DNA of 64,000 nt from Vibrio sp. 10N.286.49.B1 (GTDB lineage: Bacteria > Pseudomonadota > Gammaproteobacteria > Enterobacterales > Vibrionaceae), in NCBI RefSeq assembly GCF_002873335.1, contig NZ_MCUW01000001.1, positions 83,105-147,104 on the forward strand, given 5' to 3'. A program made the translations under genes and the position numbers. This document shows positions 16,542 to 25,716 of this stretch, piece after piece. The notes under the pieces are model-generated. The model had not been told where the DNA came from. It saw only the letters and a program-made list of their open reading frames with translations, and ran no database searches. The stretch's first letter is position 1. Each line of letters begins with the position of its first letter.

Positions 16542-18608
16542 TTACATCACTCGCATGCCCGGTTGAGCACCGTCATGAGGTTCTAATATCCAAAGATCAC
16601 TGCCACCAGGGCCAGCGGCTAAGATCATACCTTCAGACATACCAAACTTCATTTTACGTGGTTTTAGGTTCGCAACCATTACCGTCAATTTACCTTCGAG
16701 CTCTTCTGGCTTGTAGGCTGACTTAATGCCTGAGAATACTTGGCGAGTCTCGCCACCAATATCCAATTGGAATTTAAGTAGTTTGTTTGCTTTCGGCACT
16801 TCTTCACAGGAAATGATTCGAGCGATTCGCATGTCGACTTTAGCAAAGTCGTCAAACTCTATCTCATCGACAATTGGCTCTTTAGTTAGCTCAGTTTCTG
16901 TTTTTGCTGCTTCCGCTTTTTCTTTTGCGGCCATTTCAATAGCGGCATCTTCTTTAGACGCTTCGACCATAGATTCAACTTTCTTAGGGTCGATGCGGTT
17001 GAACAGTGCTTTGAACTTGGTGATTTCATGAGAGGTCAGCGGGTTCACGATGCTGTCCCACGTCAGCTCTTCATTTAAGAAGGCTTCAGTACGAGCCGTT
17101 AGCTCTGGCATGACAGGCTTGAGATAAGCCATCAACACGCGGAATAAGTTGATACCAACTGAACAGATATCTTGTAGTTCTTGGTCTTTGCCTTCTTCTT
17201 TCGCGACTACCCACGGTGCTTTTTCGTCAACGTATTGGTTGGCTTTATCAGCAAGTGCCGTGATCTCACGAATAGCACGACTGAACTCACGTGACTCGTA
17301 GCATTCACCAATGCGTTCTGCTGCAGCAACGAATTCGTTGTAAAGCTCTGGTTCGGCAAAAGTATCCGATAACTTGCCTTCGAAACGCTTGCTAATAAAG
17401 CCGGCGTTACGGGACGCGAGGTTGACAATTTTGTTCACCACGTCTGAGTTAACGCGTTGCGTGAAGTCTTCGAGGTTTAAGTCTAGATCATCGATGCGGC
17501 TGTTGAGTTTCGCAGCGTAGTAGTAGCGCAAGCATTCAGGGTCTAAATGATCAAGGTACGTTGCCGCTTTGATGAAGGTGCCCTTAGATTTAGACATCTT
17601 CGCGCCGTTCACGGTGACATAGCCATGAACAAAAACGTTGTTAGGTTTGCGGAAGCCTGCTCCTTCTAACATCGCTGGCCAGAACAAACTGTGGAAGTAA
17701 ACGATGTCTTTGCCAATAAAGTGGTAAAGCTCGGTTTTACTGTCTTTGCCCCAGTATTCGTTGAAATCTAAATCGTCACGTTTGTCACAGAGGTTTTTGA
17801 ACGACGCCATGTAACCAACAGGTGCATCGAGCCAAACGTAGAAAAACTTGTCTTTCTCGCCTGGGATCTCGAAGCCAAAATAAGGCGCATCACGAGAGAT
17901 ATCCCACTGTTGAAGACCTGACTCAAACCATTCTTGCATCTTATTCGCGGTTTCATTTTGCAATGAACCTGAGCGTGTCCACTCTTTTAGCATGCTTTCG
18001 AATTGCGGAAGGTCAAAGAAGAAGTGTTCTGAATCTTTCATGACGGGCGTCGCACCAGACACGGCAGATTTAGGGTTGATAAGCTCCGTTGGGCTATACG
18101 TTTCGCCGCAATTATCGCAGTTATCGCCGTATTGATCTTCAGATTTACATTTCGGGCAGGTGCCTTTAACGAAACGATCGGGAAGAAACATTTCTTTCTC
18201 TGGGTCAAATAACTGAGAAATCGTGCGACTTGAAATAAAACCGTTTTTCTTGAGCTCCAGATAGATGTGAGATGCTAATTCGCGGTTCTCTTCACTATGC
18301 GTGCTGTGGTAGTTATCAAAACTGATGTCAAAGCCAGCGAAGTCTTTTTGGTGCTCTTCGCTAACGGCTGCGATCATTTCTTCTGGCGTGATCCCCATCT
18401 GCTGAGATTTCAACATGATTGGTGTGCCGTGAGCGTCATCAGCACAAATGAAGTTAACTACGTTGCCGCGCAGGCGTTGGTAGCGCACCCAAATATCCGC
18501 TTGGATATGCTCAAGCATATGACCAAGGTGAATTGAGCCGTTCGCGTACGGAAGCGCGCAGGTTACCAACAGTTTCCTTGGGGTAAGGTTTCTTGGATCG
18601 GTTGCCAT
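16542..18608 (-). CDS. metG: Methionyl-tRNA synthetase
   Basis: Charges tRNA-Met with methionine in the cytoplasm. The product has 688 residues (E. coli 677). Class I synthetase motifs are HLGH (the HIGH motif, residues 27-30) and KMSKS (337-341). A zinc knuckle CPKC...CDNC is seen near 145-161. The C-terminal ~110 residues ([19 protein letters not shown] onward) form the tRNA-binding/dimerisation domain, joined by an alanine- and glutamate-rich linker. It is divergent from mrp, the same arrangement as in E. coli. Confidence 0.98.
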   Translation of the reverse strand: MATDPRNLTPRKLLVTCALPYANGSIHLGHMLEHIQADIWVRYQRLRGNVVNFICADDAHGTPIMLKSQQMGITPEEMIAAVSEEHQKDFAGFDISFDNYHSTHSEENRELASHIYLELKKNGFISSRTISQLFDPEKEMFLPDRFVKGTCPKCKSEDQYGDNCDNCGETYSPTELINPKSAVSGATPVMKDSEHFFFDLPQFESMLKEWTRSGSLQNETANKMQEWFESGLQQWDISRDAPYFGFEIPGEKDKFFYVWLDAPVGYMASFKNLCDKRDDLDFNEYWGKDSKTELYHFIGKDIVYFHSLFWPAMLEGAGFRKPNNVFVHGYVTVNGAKMSKSKGTFIKAATYLDHLDPECLRYYYAAKLNSRIDDLDLNLEDFTQRVNSDVVNKIVNLASRNAGFISKRFEGKLSDTFAEPELYNEFVAAAERIGECYESREFSRAIREITALADKANQYVDEKAPWVVAKEEGKDQELQDICSVGINLFRVLMAYLKPVMPELTARTEAFLNEELTWDSIVNPLTSHEITKFKALFNRIDPKKVESMVEASKEDAAIEMAAKEKAEAAKTETELTKEPIVDEIEFDDFAKVDMRIARIISCEEVPKANKLLKFQLDIGGETRQVFSGIKSAYKPEELEGKLTVMVANLKPRKMKFGMSEGMILAAGPGGSDLWILEPHDGAQPGMRVM

Positions 18609-18773
18609 ACTTAAATTTCGCTTTCTTATTCAGTGTAAAATATTGGCTAATACTACATGATGCTCGCCATGACTCCAAGGTATCCAGAGTCGATCCCCTT
18701 AACTTTTTTGGGGTTCTGGTTCTGGCCACTCGGTGCTAGTCTTAATGGTGAGAGCAATTATAAGGAATCCCAG

Positions 18774-19850
18774 ATGCGAGCGTTCGAGTCGAAACAAGAA
18801 TTTTGTCAATGGTTAGGTGAATTTACAGCAAACAATCTGAAAATAGGCTGGAGCGAAATTCCGGATGTGGTGAGTGTATTAGCCAGTGGTGAGTTTAAAA
18901 TCACCTTGCCGTTTGCCAATAAAACGACGGTCGATGAATTAGAAGCGTGGATTAGAAAAGAACAAGAGAGCCAGCTTGTCGCGCCGTTTGATTTTTCTGT
19001 ATCGAGTGAAACCAAATCACTGGTGACAACGGTAGCGGCTGAAGTGAAAGGCGTCAAAAATATCATTGCGGTAACGTCTGCAAAGGGAGGCGTGGGCAAA
19101 TCAACGACAGCGGTTAACCTAGCGCTTGCGATTAGTGCACTCGGAGCCAAGGTCGGCATCTTGGATTCAGATGTCTACGGGCCGTCTGTTCCGCTGATGC
19201 TTGGAAAAATGGATGCACACCCAGAGGTTCGTGATGGGAAGTGGATGCAACCCGTCCAAGCACATGGTATTTATACTCAATCGATAGGTTACTTGATTAG
19301 TTCAGACGATGCGGCAATCTGGCGTGGCCCAATGGCATCAAAAGCACTGGCGCAATTATTAAACGAAACGGAATGGCCAGACTTGGATTATTTGATTCTT
19401 GATATGCCTCCGGGTACGGGTGATATTCAGCTTACATTGTCGCAACAGATCCCTGTGACAGCTGCTGTGATTGTGACAACCCCGCAGGACCTAGCGTTAG
19501 CTGACGCCATTAAAGGCGTCGCTATGTTTGAGAAAGTCTCTGTGCCAGTGGTTGGGGTTATAGAAAATATGAGCTACCACATTTGTAGCCAATGCGGTTC
19601 AAAAGAACACATCTTTGGCTCGGGTGGTGCAGAGTGGATGGCATCAAAATTTGGTATCAATATGCTTGCACAAGTTCCACTTCATATTGATATTCGTGAG
19701 TCGATTGACAACGGCGCCCCGACGGTCGCTTCAGACCCGCAAGGTGAGCACGCTGCGATCTATCATGCGTTGGCCGAAAGAGTATGTGCAGATTTGTATT
19801 GGGGTGGCAAAGTGAGACCTGACGCCATCCAATTTACCATGGTTCAGTGA
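18774..19850 (+). CDS. mrp: Iron-sulfur cluster carrier ATPase Mrp/ApbC
   Basis: A P-loop ATPase that binds and transfers Fe-S clusters. The product has 358 residues (E. coli 369). The deviant Walker A SAKGGVGKS is at about 102-110, DSDVYGPSVPLMLG follows, then LILDMPPGTGD (Walker B), and the cluster-binding CxxC is in HICSQCGS. The N-terminus (about 1-80) is a degenerate DUF59/MIP18-like region. I chose the ATG at 18774 because AAGGAA lies 5-6 bases before it; the longer reading from 18657 would overlap the metG promoter area. It is divergent from metG and upstream of udk. Confidence 0.94.
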   Translation: MRAFESKQEFCQWLGEFTANNLKIGWSEIPDVVSVLASGEFKITLPFANKTTVDELEAWIRKEQESQLVAPFDFSVSSETKSLVTTVAAEVKGVKNIIAVTSAKGGVGKSTTAVNLALAISALGAKVGILDSDVYGPSVPLMLGKMDAHPEVRDGKWMQPVQAHGIYTQSIGYLISSDDAAIWRGPMASKALAQLLNETEWPDLDYLILDMPPGTGDIQLTLSQQIPVTAAVIVTTPQDLALADAIKGVAMFEKVSVPVVGVIENMSYHICSQCGSKEHIFGSGGAEWMASKFGINMLAQVPLHIDIRESIDNGAPTVASDPQGEHAAIYHALAERVCADLYWGGKVRPDAIQFTMVQ

Positions 19851-19869
19851 CGGTAGAATGTTCAAGGTT

Positions 19870-20004
19870 GGTGAGGACAAGGTGAAGTAATCGATTGCAA
19901 TTTGGATTTTGTTAGTTAAAGACCAAAATGGCCATCAAATAACTGCTCAATCGTCTAGTATATAAGGGGTGAAATCCCTATAATTACCCGGTTTTGTCCT
20001 CACC
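19870..20004. repeat. Distant 11-bp inverted repeat upstream of udk
   Basis: GGTGAGGACAA (19870-19880) and TTGTCCTCACC (19994-20004) are perfect reverse complements separated by 113 bases. The second copy lies about 25 bases before the udk start, after a TATAAT hexamer at about 19978-19983 (probable -10). The pair could loop DNA with a protein or base-pair in RNA; neither is shown. Confidence 0.4.
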
Positions 20005-20029
20005 ACCATATATGTACTAGGTGCAAAGA

Positions 20030-20671
20030 ATGTCTGATAATAATCAATGTGTCATCGTCGGTATCGCTGGCGCTTCTGCTTCTGGAAAAAGTCTCATTGC
20101 GAGCACTATCTATAACGAATTGCGCGAGAAAGTAGGCGATCACCAAATTGGTGTCATCACGGAAGATTGTTACTACAATGACCAAAGCCATCTGAGCATG
20201 GAAGAGCGTGTTAAAACAAACTATGACCACCCAAGTGCACTGGACCACAACCTATTGTGCGACCACCTTGAGGCCTTGATTCGAGGCGAAGCGGTCGAAG
20301 TTCCAGAGTACAGCTACTCTGAACACACCCGTACCAGCAACGCGACGACGTTGACACCAAAAAAAGTGATCATCCTAGAAGGGATTCTGTTGTTAACGGA
20401 TCCTCGCCTTCGTAAGTTGATGCACGCCACGGTGTTTATGGATACGCCGTTAGATATTTGTCTTCTTCGCCGCGTGACTCGTGATGTAGAAGAGCGTGGC
20501 CGTACGATGGAATCGGTCTTGCAGCAGTACCAAACGACAGTACGTCCGATGTTCATGCAGTTTATCGAACCCTCTAAACAATACGCGGATATTATTGTTC
20601 CTCGTGGTGGTAAAAATCGTATTGCTATCGATGTGTTGAAAGCGCATATTGCGAAGTTACTTCGCGCTTAA
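20030..20671 (+). CDS. udk: Uridine kinase
   Basis: Phosphorylates uridine and cytidine to UMP and CMP in pyrimidine salvage. From [21 protein letters not shown] the product has 213 residues, the family length. The P-loop is GASASGKS (about 14-21). [28 protein letters not shown] and [12 protein letters not shown] are family motifs. The ATG at 20030 is preferred over an in-frame GTG three codons earlier because AGGTG lies at the correct distance. In E. coli udk also lies near asmA and metG/mrp. A terminator follows. Confidence 0.96.
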   Translation: MSDNNQCVIVGIAGASASGKSLIASTIYNELREKVGDHQIGVITEDCYYNDQSHLSMEERVKTNYDHPSALDHNLLCDHLEALIRGEAVEVPEYSYSEHTRTSNATTLTPKKVIILEGILLLTDPRLRKLMHATVFMDTPLDICLLRRVTRDVEERGRTMESVLQQYQTTVRPMFMQFIEPSKQYADIIVPRGGKNRIAIDVLKAHIAKLLRA

Positions 20672-20764
20672 TTTCGGATGGATTTCTTGAGTATTGATTA
20701 AGTAACGTTCTATACTGAGTCAATAATCGAGCCGCAATTAAATCACTTTATTTTTTAATGAATT

Positions 20765-20791
20765 AGTGGCACTTTTAGTGCCACTTTTTTA
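20765..20791 (+). terminator. Intrinsic terminator of udk
   Basis: AGTGGCAC (20765-20772) pairs with GTGCCACT (20778-20785) around TTTTA, followed by six T. It lies only about 28 bases before the asmA start. Confidence 0.9.
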
Positions 20792-20818
20792 TTTTCAGCC
20801 TTGCAAAGGACGTTGCCA

Positions 20819-22933
20819 ATGAAAAAACTTCTTCTCGTCATCGCCATTCCTATTGTCGTCGTTCTACTTGGTATCGTAGGCCTAACGATTTTCGTCAATC
20901 CAAATCAATTTAAGCCTATGATTACCGAACAGGTTCAGGCTCAAACTGGACTCAATCTGGAGATTAATGGTGATATTAGCTGGCAATTCTTCCCATCAGT
21001 TGGCTTTGAATTAGGTGAAACCAATCTTAAGAATCCACAAGGATTCAACAACCCGAACCTATTCAGCGTTCAACAAGTGGGTGTTAGTATCGCAGTAATG
21101 CCGTTACTGGACAAAACACTCGAGATAGGTTCAATCAATCTGGATGGGGCGCAAGTCTACCTCGAAACGTTGCCAAATGGCGCATCAAACCTAGACGCCT
21201 TGACTGCATCTAAAGACAGCTCCGCTGAAGCCACGACCACCGATGACACGACTCAACCGCAACAACAAACGGCCTCTTCGGCTGATGGCTGGAGTATTTC
21301 TCTGTCTGGCGTGACGGTTTCAAATGCCTTACTCGACATTTCGGATGCTAAAACGGGCTCGCATACCAAGTTATACGATGTTGGTTTGACAGTTTCTGAG
21401 TTTGCGGCTGAACAATGGACAACGGCTCAGTTTGAAGTCAAAGGTCAAATGGAAGCGAAAGGCCAACCTAATGCGCAGAGCTTTACCGCCAACGGCACGG
21501 CAGACTTTACGCTTAGCCAAGATTTTAGTCGCTACGCGCTAAAAAACATCGCGTTTGATGCCACCTTCGATGATGGGGTGAACAAGATTGATAACGCACA
21601 GTTGAAATTGAATACCTTTGAATTTGACCAAAGCAACAATATTGATTTTACGGTACAGGGCGTAGTCGCGGACATGACGCTCAATGCGACAGGCGGCACC
21701 GCATTTGAGATCGATAAAGCGATGACGATGTTGAAGTTAAATGCATTGACGTTGGATGCGACCGTTGAAGGGGATGCGTTGCCTCAATCTCCTATGAAGA
21801 TTGGTATGGCTTCTAATTTGACGTTTGATCTCAATAAAAGCTTCTTAGACTTCGTCTTACAAAAACTCACCGTCAATAAGATAAAACTGGATGGTAAAGC
21901 GACGGTACAACTTGCTGACATTCCCAAGGTGCGTTTTTCCTTGCACAGCCCAGACATTGATCTTGATGAGTTTCTAGGGTTAAACCAAGCCTCTGAGACG
22001 GCGCAGTCAGATACCCAAGAGTCTGCGGGTAGTTCAAATGATGGCGCGGTAAGTAAAGAGGTTGAACCTGACCTATCTGCATTGAAAGGATTAGATGTTA
22101 AAGGGTCAATCTCGATTGACAAGTTTAAAGCAGCTAACGCTCGCATGCAGGAAGTGAAAAGCGACTTTTATGTTAAAGGTGGGATTGCTGAACTGACTTC
22201 ATTTAGTTCAAACCTTTACCAAGGCTCGATTACCGCAAAAGCGAAATTGGATGCTCGCCAATCACCAGCAAGCTACAGCGCAATAAAGACCATTAAAGGG
22301 GTTAAAGTCCAACCATTGCTTATTGATGTTGCCAATAACGACAAACTCGAGGGTACGGGCAATATTGACGTCAACGTTACCGGTAAAAGTCTAACGCCAA
22401 CAGGCATCAAGAAAAACCTAAAAGGCACGGTTAAGATTAACTTTGCGGATGGTGCGGTCAACGGCATAAACGTTGCACAAATGATTCGTGAAAACTATGC
22501 GCGCTTTAAAGGACAATCGTTAGATGGTAAGTCTGAGCCACAAAAAACAGACTTTAGTGCGATGACAGCAACGCTGACTTTCAACAAAGGAGTCGTATCA
22601 ACGAACAATATGAAAGCCGAGTCGCCATTGTTACGGATTAAGGGCTCAGGCTCGGCTAATTACATCAACGAAACGGCGGACTTCTTGGTGAGTACATCGG
22701 TGGTAGGGACGCTAGAAGGCCAAGGCGGTGAGAGCATTACCGAACTGCGTGATGTCACGATTCCAATCAAGATAACGGGTCCATGGGCAGCGCCTAAGTT
22801 CGCACTCGTGTTCGATGACGTGCTTAAACAAAAAGCGCAAAAAGAGGTGGAGCGAGCAACAGAACGCCTTGGCATCAAAGATGAGAAAACGAAGAAAGCC
22901 GTTGATGGACTATTGAAAGGATTGTTCAACTGA
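20819..22933 (+). CDS. asmA: AsmA family envelope protein
   Basis: An inner-membrane-anchored periplasmic protein of the AsmA family. The family is thought to form a long hydrophobic groove that carries phospholipids between membranes; in E. coli asmA mutations affect outer-membrane assembly. The 704-residue product begins MKKLLLVIAIPIVVVLLGIVGLTIF (one membrane helix, cited in part) and continues with NPNQFKPMITEQVQAQTGLNLEINGDISWQFFPSVGFELG, the AsmA N-terminal pattern. Low-complexity Thr/Ser/Gln and Ser-rich linkers occur near 135-155 and 395-415. AAGGACG precedes the ATG at 20819; an upstream TTG is rejected because it falls before that site. It is longer than E. coli AsmA (617). Confidence 0.92.
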   Translation: MKKLLLVIAIPIVVVLLGIVGLTIFVNPNQFKPMITEQVQAQTGLNLEINGDISWQFFPSVGFELGETNLKNPQGFNNPNLFSVQQVGVSIAVMPLLDKTLEIGSINLDGAQVYLETLPNGASNLDALTASKDSSAEATTTDDTTQPQQQTASSADGWSISLSGVTVSNALLDISDAKTGSHTKLYDVGLTVSEFAAEQWTTAQFEVKGQMEAKGQPNAQSFTANGTADFTLSQDFSRYALKNIAFDATFDDGVNKIDNAQLKLNTFEFDQSNNIDFTVQGVVADMTLNATGGTAFEIDKAMTMLKLNALTLDATVEGDALPQSPMKIGMASNLTFDLNKSFLDFVLQKLTVNKIKLDGKATVQLADIPKVRFSLHSPDIDLDEFLGLNQASETAQSDTQESAGSSNDGAVSKEVEPDLSALKGLDVKGSISIDKFKAANARMQEVKSDFYVKGGIAELTSFSSNLYQGSITAKAKLDARQSPASYSAIKTIKGVKVQPLLIDVANNDKLEGTGNIDVNVTGKSLTPTGIKKNLKGTVKINFADGAVNGINVAQMIRENYARFKGQSLDGKSEPQKTDFSAMTATLTFNKGVVSTNNMKAESPLLRIKGSGSANYINETADFLVSTSVVGTLEGQGGESITELRDVTIPIKITGPWAAPKFALVFDDVLKQKAQKEVERATERLGIKDEKTKKAVDGLLKGLFN

Positions 22934-22936
22934 TCG

Positions 22937-23008
22937 GCTAGTTGCTAGTTGCTAGTTGCTATATTGAAAGCTAAAAGCTAAAAGCTAAAAGCTAAAAGCT
23001 AAAAGCTA
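22937..23008. repeat. Two adjacent heptanucleotide tandem repeats
   Basis: GCTAGTT repeats three and a half times (22937-22961). After a 5-base gap, AAAGCTA repeats exactly six times (22967-23008). The array lies between the asmA stop and its terminator. The two units differ in sequence but share the 7-base length. Copy-number variation by slipped-strand pairing is likely. Confidence 0.9.
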
Positions 23009-23038
23009 AAAAACGGTGCCCTTGGGCGCCGTTTTTGT
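23009..23038 (+). terminator. Intrinsic terminator after asmA
   Basis: AAACGG-T-GCC pairs with GGC-G-CCGTTT around CTTG, followed by T-rich sequence. The six-copy repeat array runs straight into its A-tract. Confidence 0.8.
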
Positions 23039-23208
23039 TTTTGAGGTAATGTGCGGAACGTTACCGGCTTAGCTGCAAGGGAAAAAAACAAGATAAGCAC
23101 TCATCAGGCTAGCAAGCGTTGCGACCAGCACGGCCTTAAATTCAAGATGGGCAGCATCGGTTCGCCGCTCTGGTGATATAACATCATCGAGCCTAACTGG
23201 TTATTTTA

Positions 23209-23817
23209 TTACCAGTCCACGCCTTTGAGCGCTTTTACGCCAGATTCAAAAGCATGCTTAACGTTTTTAACCTCAGAAACGGTATCAGCGAGCTCAATTA
23301 ATGTACGATGAGCGCCGCGGCCTGTGATGATCACCGACTGCATTTTAGGTCGATGCGTCAAGGCTTCTACGACTTCATCTAAATCGATATAGCCGTAACT
23401 CACCATATACGTGAGTTCGTCGAACAGTACGACATCGATACTTTCGTCCTTAAGCATTCGTTTACATTCCTGCCAGACTAGTTGCGCAGCTAGCGTGTCC
23501 GCTTCTTTATTTTGAGTCTCCCAAGTAAAGCCTGTCGCCATCACTTGAAATTCGACGCCCAGCTTTTCGAGCAGGTTTTTTTCTCCGTTTGCCCATGTTC
23601 CTTTTATGAACTGCGCAACGGCCGCTTTCTTGTCGTGACCAATCGCTCGGGTTACGGTACCAAATCCTGCCGTCGACTTGCCTTTACCGTTGCCAGTAAT
23701 GACCAACAATAATCCTTTTTCTTCTTGGGCGTTGGCAATTTTTTTATCAACGTTTTCTTTAACTTTCTGCTGACGAACTTTATGGCGCTGTTGTTTTTGC
23801 TCTTCCGAAAGTGACAT
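23209..23817 (-). CDS. cobO: Cob(I)yrinic acid a,c-diamide adenosyltransferase
   Basis: Adds the 5'-deoxyadenosyl group to cobalamin or its precursors (BtuR/CobO/CobP family). The product has 202 residues, the typical length. The unusual P-loop GNGKGKST is at 42-49, with VAQFIKGTW, DVVLFDELTYMVSYGYID and VIITGRGAH following. The N-terminal ~30 residues are basic and helical, as usual. It is a solitary gene; no cobalamin riboswitch is seen nearby. The 23039-23208 gap holds nothing recognisable. Confidence 0.95.
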   Translation of the reverse strand: MSLSEEQKQQRHKVRQQKVKENVDKKIANAQEEKGLLLVITGNGKGKSTAGFGTVTRAIGHDKKAAVAQFIKGTWANGEKNLLEKLGVEFQVMATGFTWETQNKEADTLAAQLVWQECKRMLKDESIDVVLFDELTYMVSYGYIDLDEVVEALTHRPKMQSVIITGRGAHRTLIELADTVSEVKNVKHAFESGVKALKGVDW

Positions 23818-23936
23818 GACTATTCCCTTGCTGAGTATTGTTTTTATTCATTAATCGAGTTTCTATAAACCCATCTGCACTCTATGATAATGAAATAGCG
23901 TGAGAAAAAAACAAGTTAAATTTTAAGGGTATAGCA

Positions 23937-24398
23937 ATGAAGAAAGTATTAGTCGTCTGTATGGGGAATATTTGTCGTTCGCCAACGGGAGAAGCGGTGC
24001 TTAGAACTTGCGCACAAAGGCAAGGACTGGATATTTTGGTGGATTCAGCGGGGACGATTGGTTTTCATGAGGGGGCATCTCCGGACCCAAGGGCCCAAGT
24101 GGCGGCAGAATCGAGAGGGTATTCCTTTGAAGGCATAACGGCGAGGCAGGTGACTGATGCGGATTTTTATAACTTTGATTTGATTTTGGCTGCTGATGAA
24201 GACAACCTCAATGATCTTATTGTTAGGTGTCCCGAACATCGACAGAGCGCATTATCGCTTTTCCTAAGTCATGGTCACTCTGATCAAAAGGAGATACCCG
24301 ATCCATACTACGGTGGGGAGCTGGGCTTTGAGCAGGTTCTTGACTTGATTGAGGATGCCGCACAAGGGGTGTTAGAAGCACTAAAAACAATGAAATAA
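23937..24398 (+). CDS. Low-molecular-weight protein tyrosine phosphatase
   Basis: A cytoplasmic protein tyrosine phosphatase of the LMW-PTP/arsenate reductase fold. The product has 153 residues. The catalytic loop VCMGNICRSPTGEAV has the nucleophile C8 and R14. The general-acid Asp lies in IPDPYYGG (about 121). Wzb- or Etp-type enzymes control capsule tyrosine kinases, but no capsule genes adjoin here, so the target is unknown. In this respect it resembles eukaryote-like LMW-PTPs that stand alone. It is divergent from cobO. Confidence 0.92.
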   Translation: MKKVLVVCMGNICRSPTGEAVLRTCAQRQGLDILVDSAGTIGFHEGASPDPRAQVAAESRGYSFEGITARQVTDADFYNFDLILAADEDNLNDLIVRCPEHRQSALSLFLSHGHSDQKEIPDPYYGGELGFEQVLDLIEDAAQGVLEALKTMK

Positions 24399-24427
24399 TG
24401 GCGTAATTAGACGGCCACTGGCGGGAT

Positions 24428-24552
24428 TAACGCGTTGTCACTATTCACCAGCTGACTGTATCAATCCATTCTCACTATCAATCGTACTCACGATTAACAG
24501 TTCACATAATCAACGCGTTAGGGTGAAACCTTGTTGGGTGTGTGAACTGTTA
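24428..24552. repeat. Nested inverted repeats between the phosphatase and ansA
   Basis: TAACAGTTCACA (24495-24506) and TGTGAACTGTTA (24541-24552) form a perfect 12-bp inverted repeat with a 34-base spacer. TAACGCGTTG (24428-24437) and CAACGCGTTA (24511-24520) form an overlapping second pair. No T-tract follows, so this is not a standard terminator although it lies between convergent genes. The role is unknown. Confidence 0.55.
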
Positions 24553-24582
24553 TTCAATGGGTTGATTCTGAAGTGCAAACGC

Positions 24583-25596
24583 TTACTTACTCATCTCACC
24601 GCGCAACACTTCTGACATCTGTCTTTTAATCTGCTCATAGCTAAGATCTTGGCTTAATAAGTAGTGCAGTTTTGCTAATGCGGCTTCTGGTGTCATATCG
24701 TAGCCGCTAATGACACCAGAGTCGGCCAGTGCACATCCCGTAGCATAGCCACCCATATTTACTTTCCCTGCAAGACATTGCGTCAGGTTGACTACAATAA
24801 CCCCACGTTCTGACGCTTCTTTTAAGTGCGCGAGTAGTGCTGGGTTTTGTGGCGCGTTACCCACACCGAATGTAAGCAAAATCATAGCATTAACCGGTTG
24901 AAGCAACGTGTTTCGGATCACCTCATGAGAGATGCCAGGGTACATGGTGATGACCCCAATAGGCTGAGGCGTAATATTACAGACTCGGAAATCACCGTTT
25001 GCTGGCTTATTGATTTCTACACCATTGCTGAGCTGGATGTTAATACCAGCTTCTAGCAACGACGGTAAATTTGGTGACGTAAAGGCGTTGAAGCCGTCAG
25101 CATGAGATTTTGTGCTGCGATTCCCACGCATAAGCTGATTATTAAAGAACAGCGTGACTTCATTAATCGGGTAATTTGCCGCAATATGTAACGCATTGAG
25201 CAAATTAGCTTGGCCATCTGAGCGAAGCTCCGCGAGAGGGATCTGCGATCCCGTGACGATCACTGGCTTACCTAGGTTCTCTAACATAAAGGATAAGGCT
25301 GACGCGGTGTAAGCCATGGTATCAGTACCATGGAGGATAACGAAACCGTCGTAATTATCGTAATTATCTCGGATGTCATCGGCAATTTGCTGCCAATCCG
25401 CTGGTGTCATATCGGAAGAATCAATCAAGGGATCGTATTCATGGATAGTGAATTCAGGCATCTCTGAACGATGAAACTCAGGCATGCTTGCTAGTTGTTT
25501 TTCCATGAATCCCGCGACTGGGACGTAACCATTGGATGATTTTTTCATCCCAATTGTTCCGCCAGTGTAGGCGATGTAGATGTGTTTTCTTGTCAT
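24583..25596 (-). CDS. ansA: Type I (cytoplasmic) L-asparaginase
   Basis: Hydrolyses asparagine to aspartate and ammonia in the cytoplasm. From MTRKHIYIAYTGGTIGMKK the product has 337 residues, matching E. coli AnsA (338). The two active-site threonine motifs are YTGGTIGM (T14) and HGTDTMAYTASALSFML. There is no signal peptide, which separates it from type II AnsB. An in-frame ATG three codons upstream (25605) is an alternative; the ribosome site does not decide clearly. It lies downstream of sppA on the same strand, as in E. coli, with a 120-base gap. Confidence 0.95.
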   Translation of the reverse strand: MTRKHIYIAYTGGTIGMKKSSNGYVPVAGFMEKQLASMPEFHRSEMPEFTIHEYDPLIDSSDMTPADWQQIADDIRDNYDNYDGFVILHGTDTMAYTASALSFMLENLGKPVIVTGSQIPLAELRSDGQANLLNALHIAANYPINEVTLFFNNQLMRGNRSTKSHADGFNAFTSPNLPSLLEAGINIQLSNGVEINKPANGDFRVCNITPQPIGVITMYPGISHEVIRNTLLQPVNAMILLTFGVGNAPQNPALLAHLKEASERGVIVVNLTQCLAGKVNMGGYATGCALADSGVISGYDMTPEAALAKLHYLLSQDLSYEQIKRQMSEVLRGEMSK

Positions 25597-25716
25597 GATC
25601 GACATTACTTCAATATTTAGAACAGGTGGCAGGATTATAGCGGAATCAAACAAAAGAGCCACCGAAACGGCGGCTCTTAGGGCATTTAACAAGTGGTTAA
25701 ATCTAAATCATGTTGC

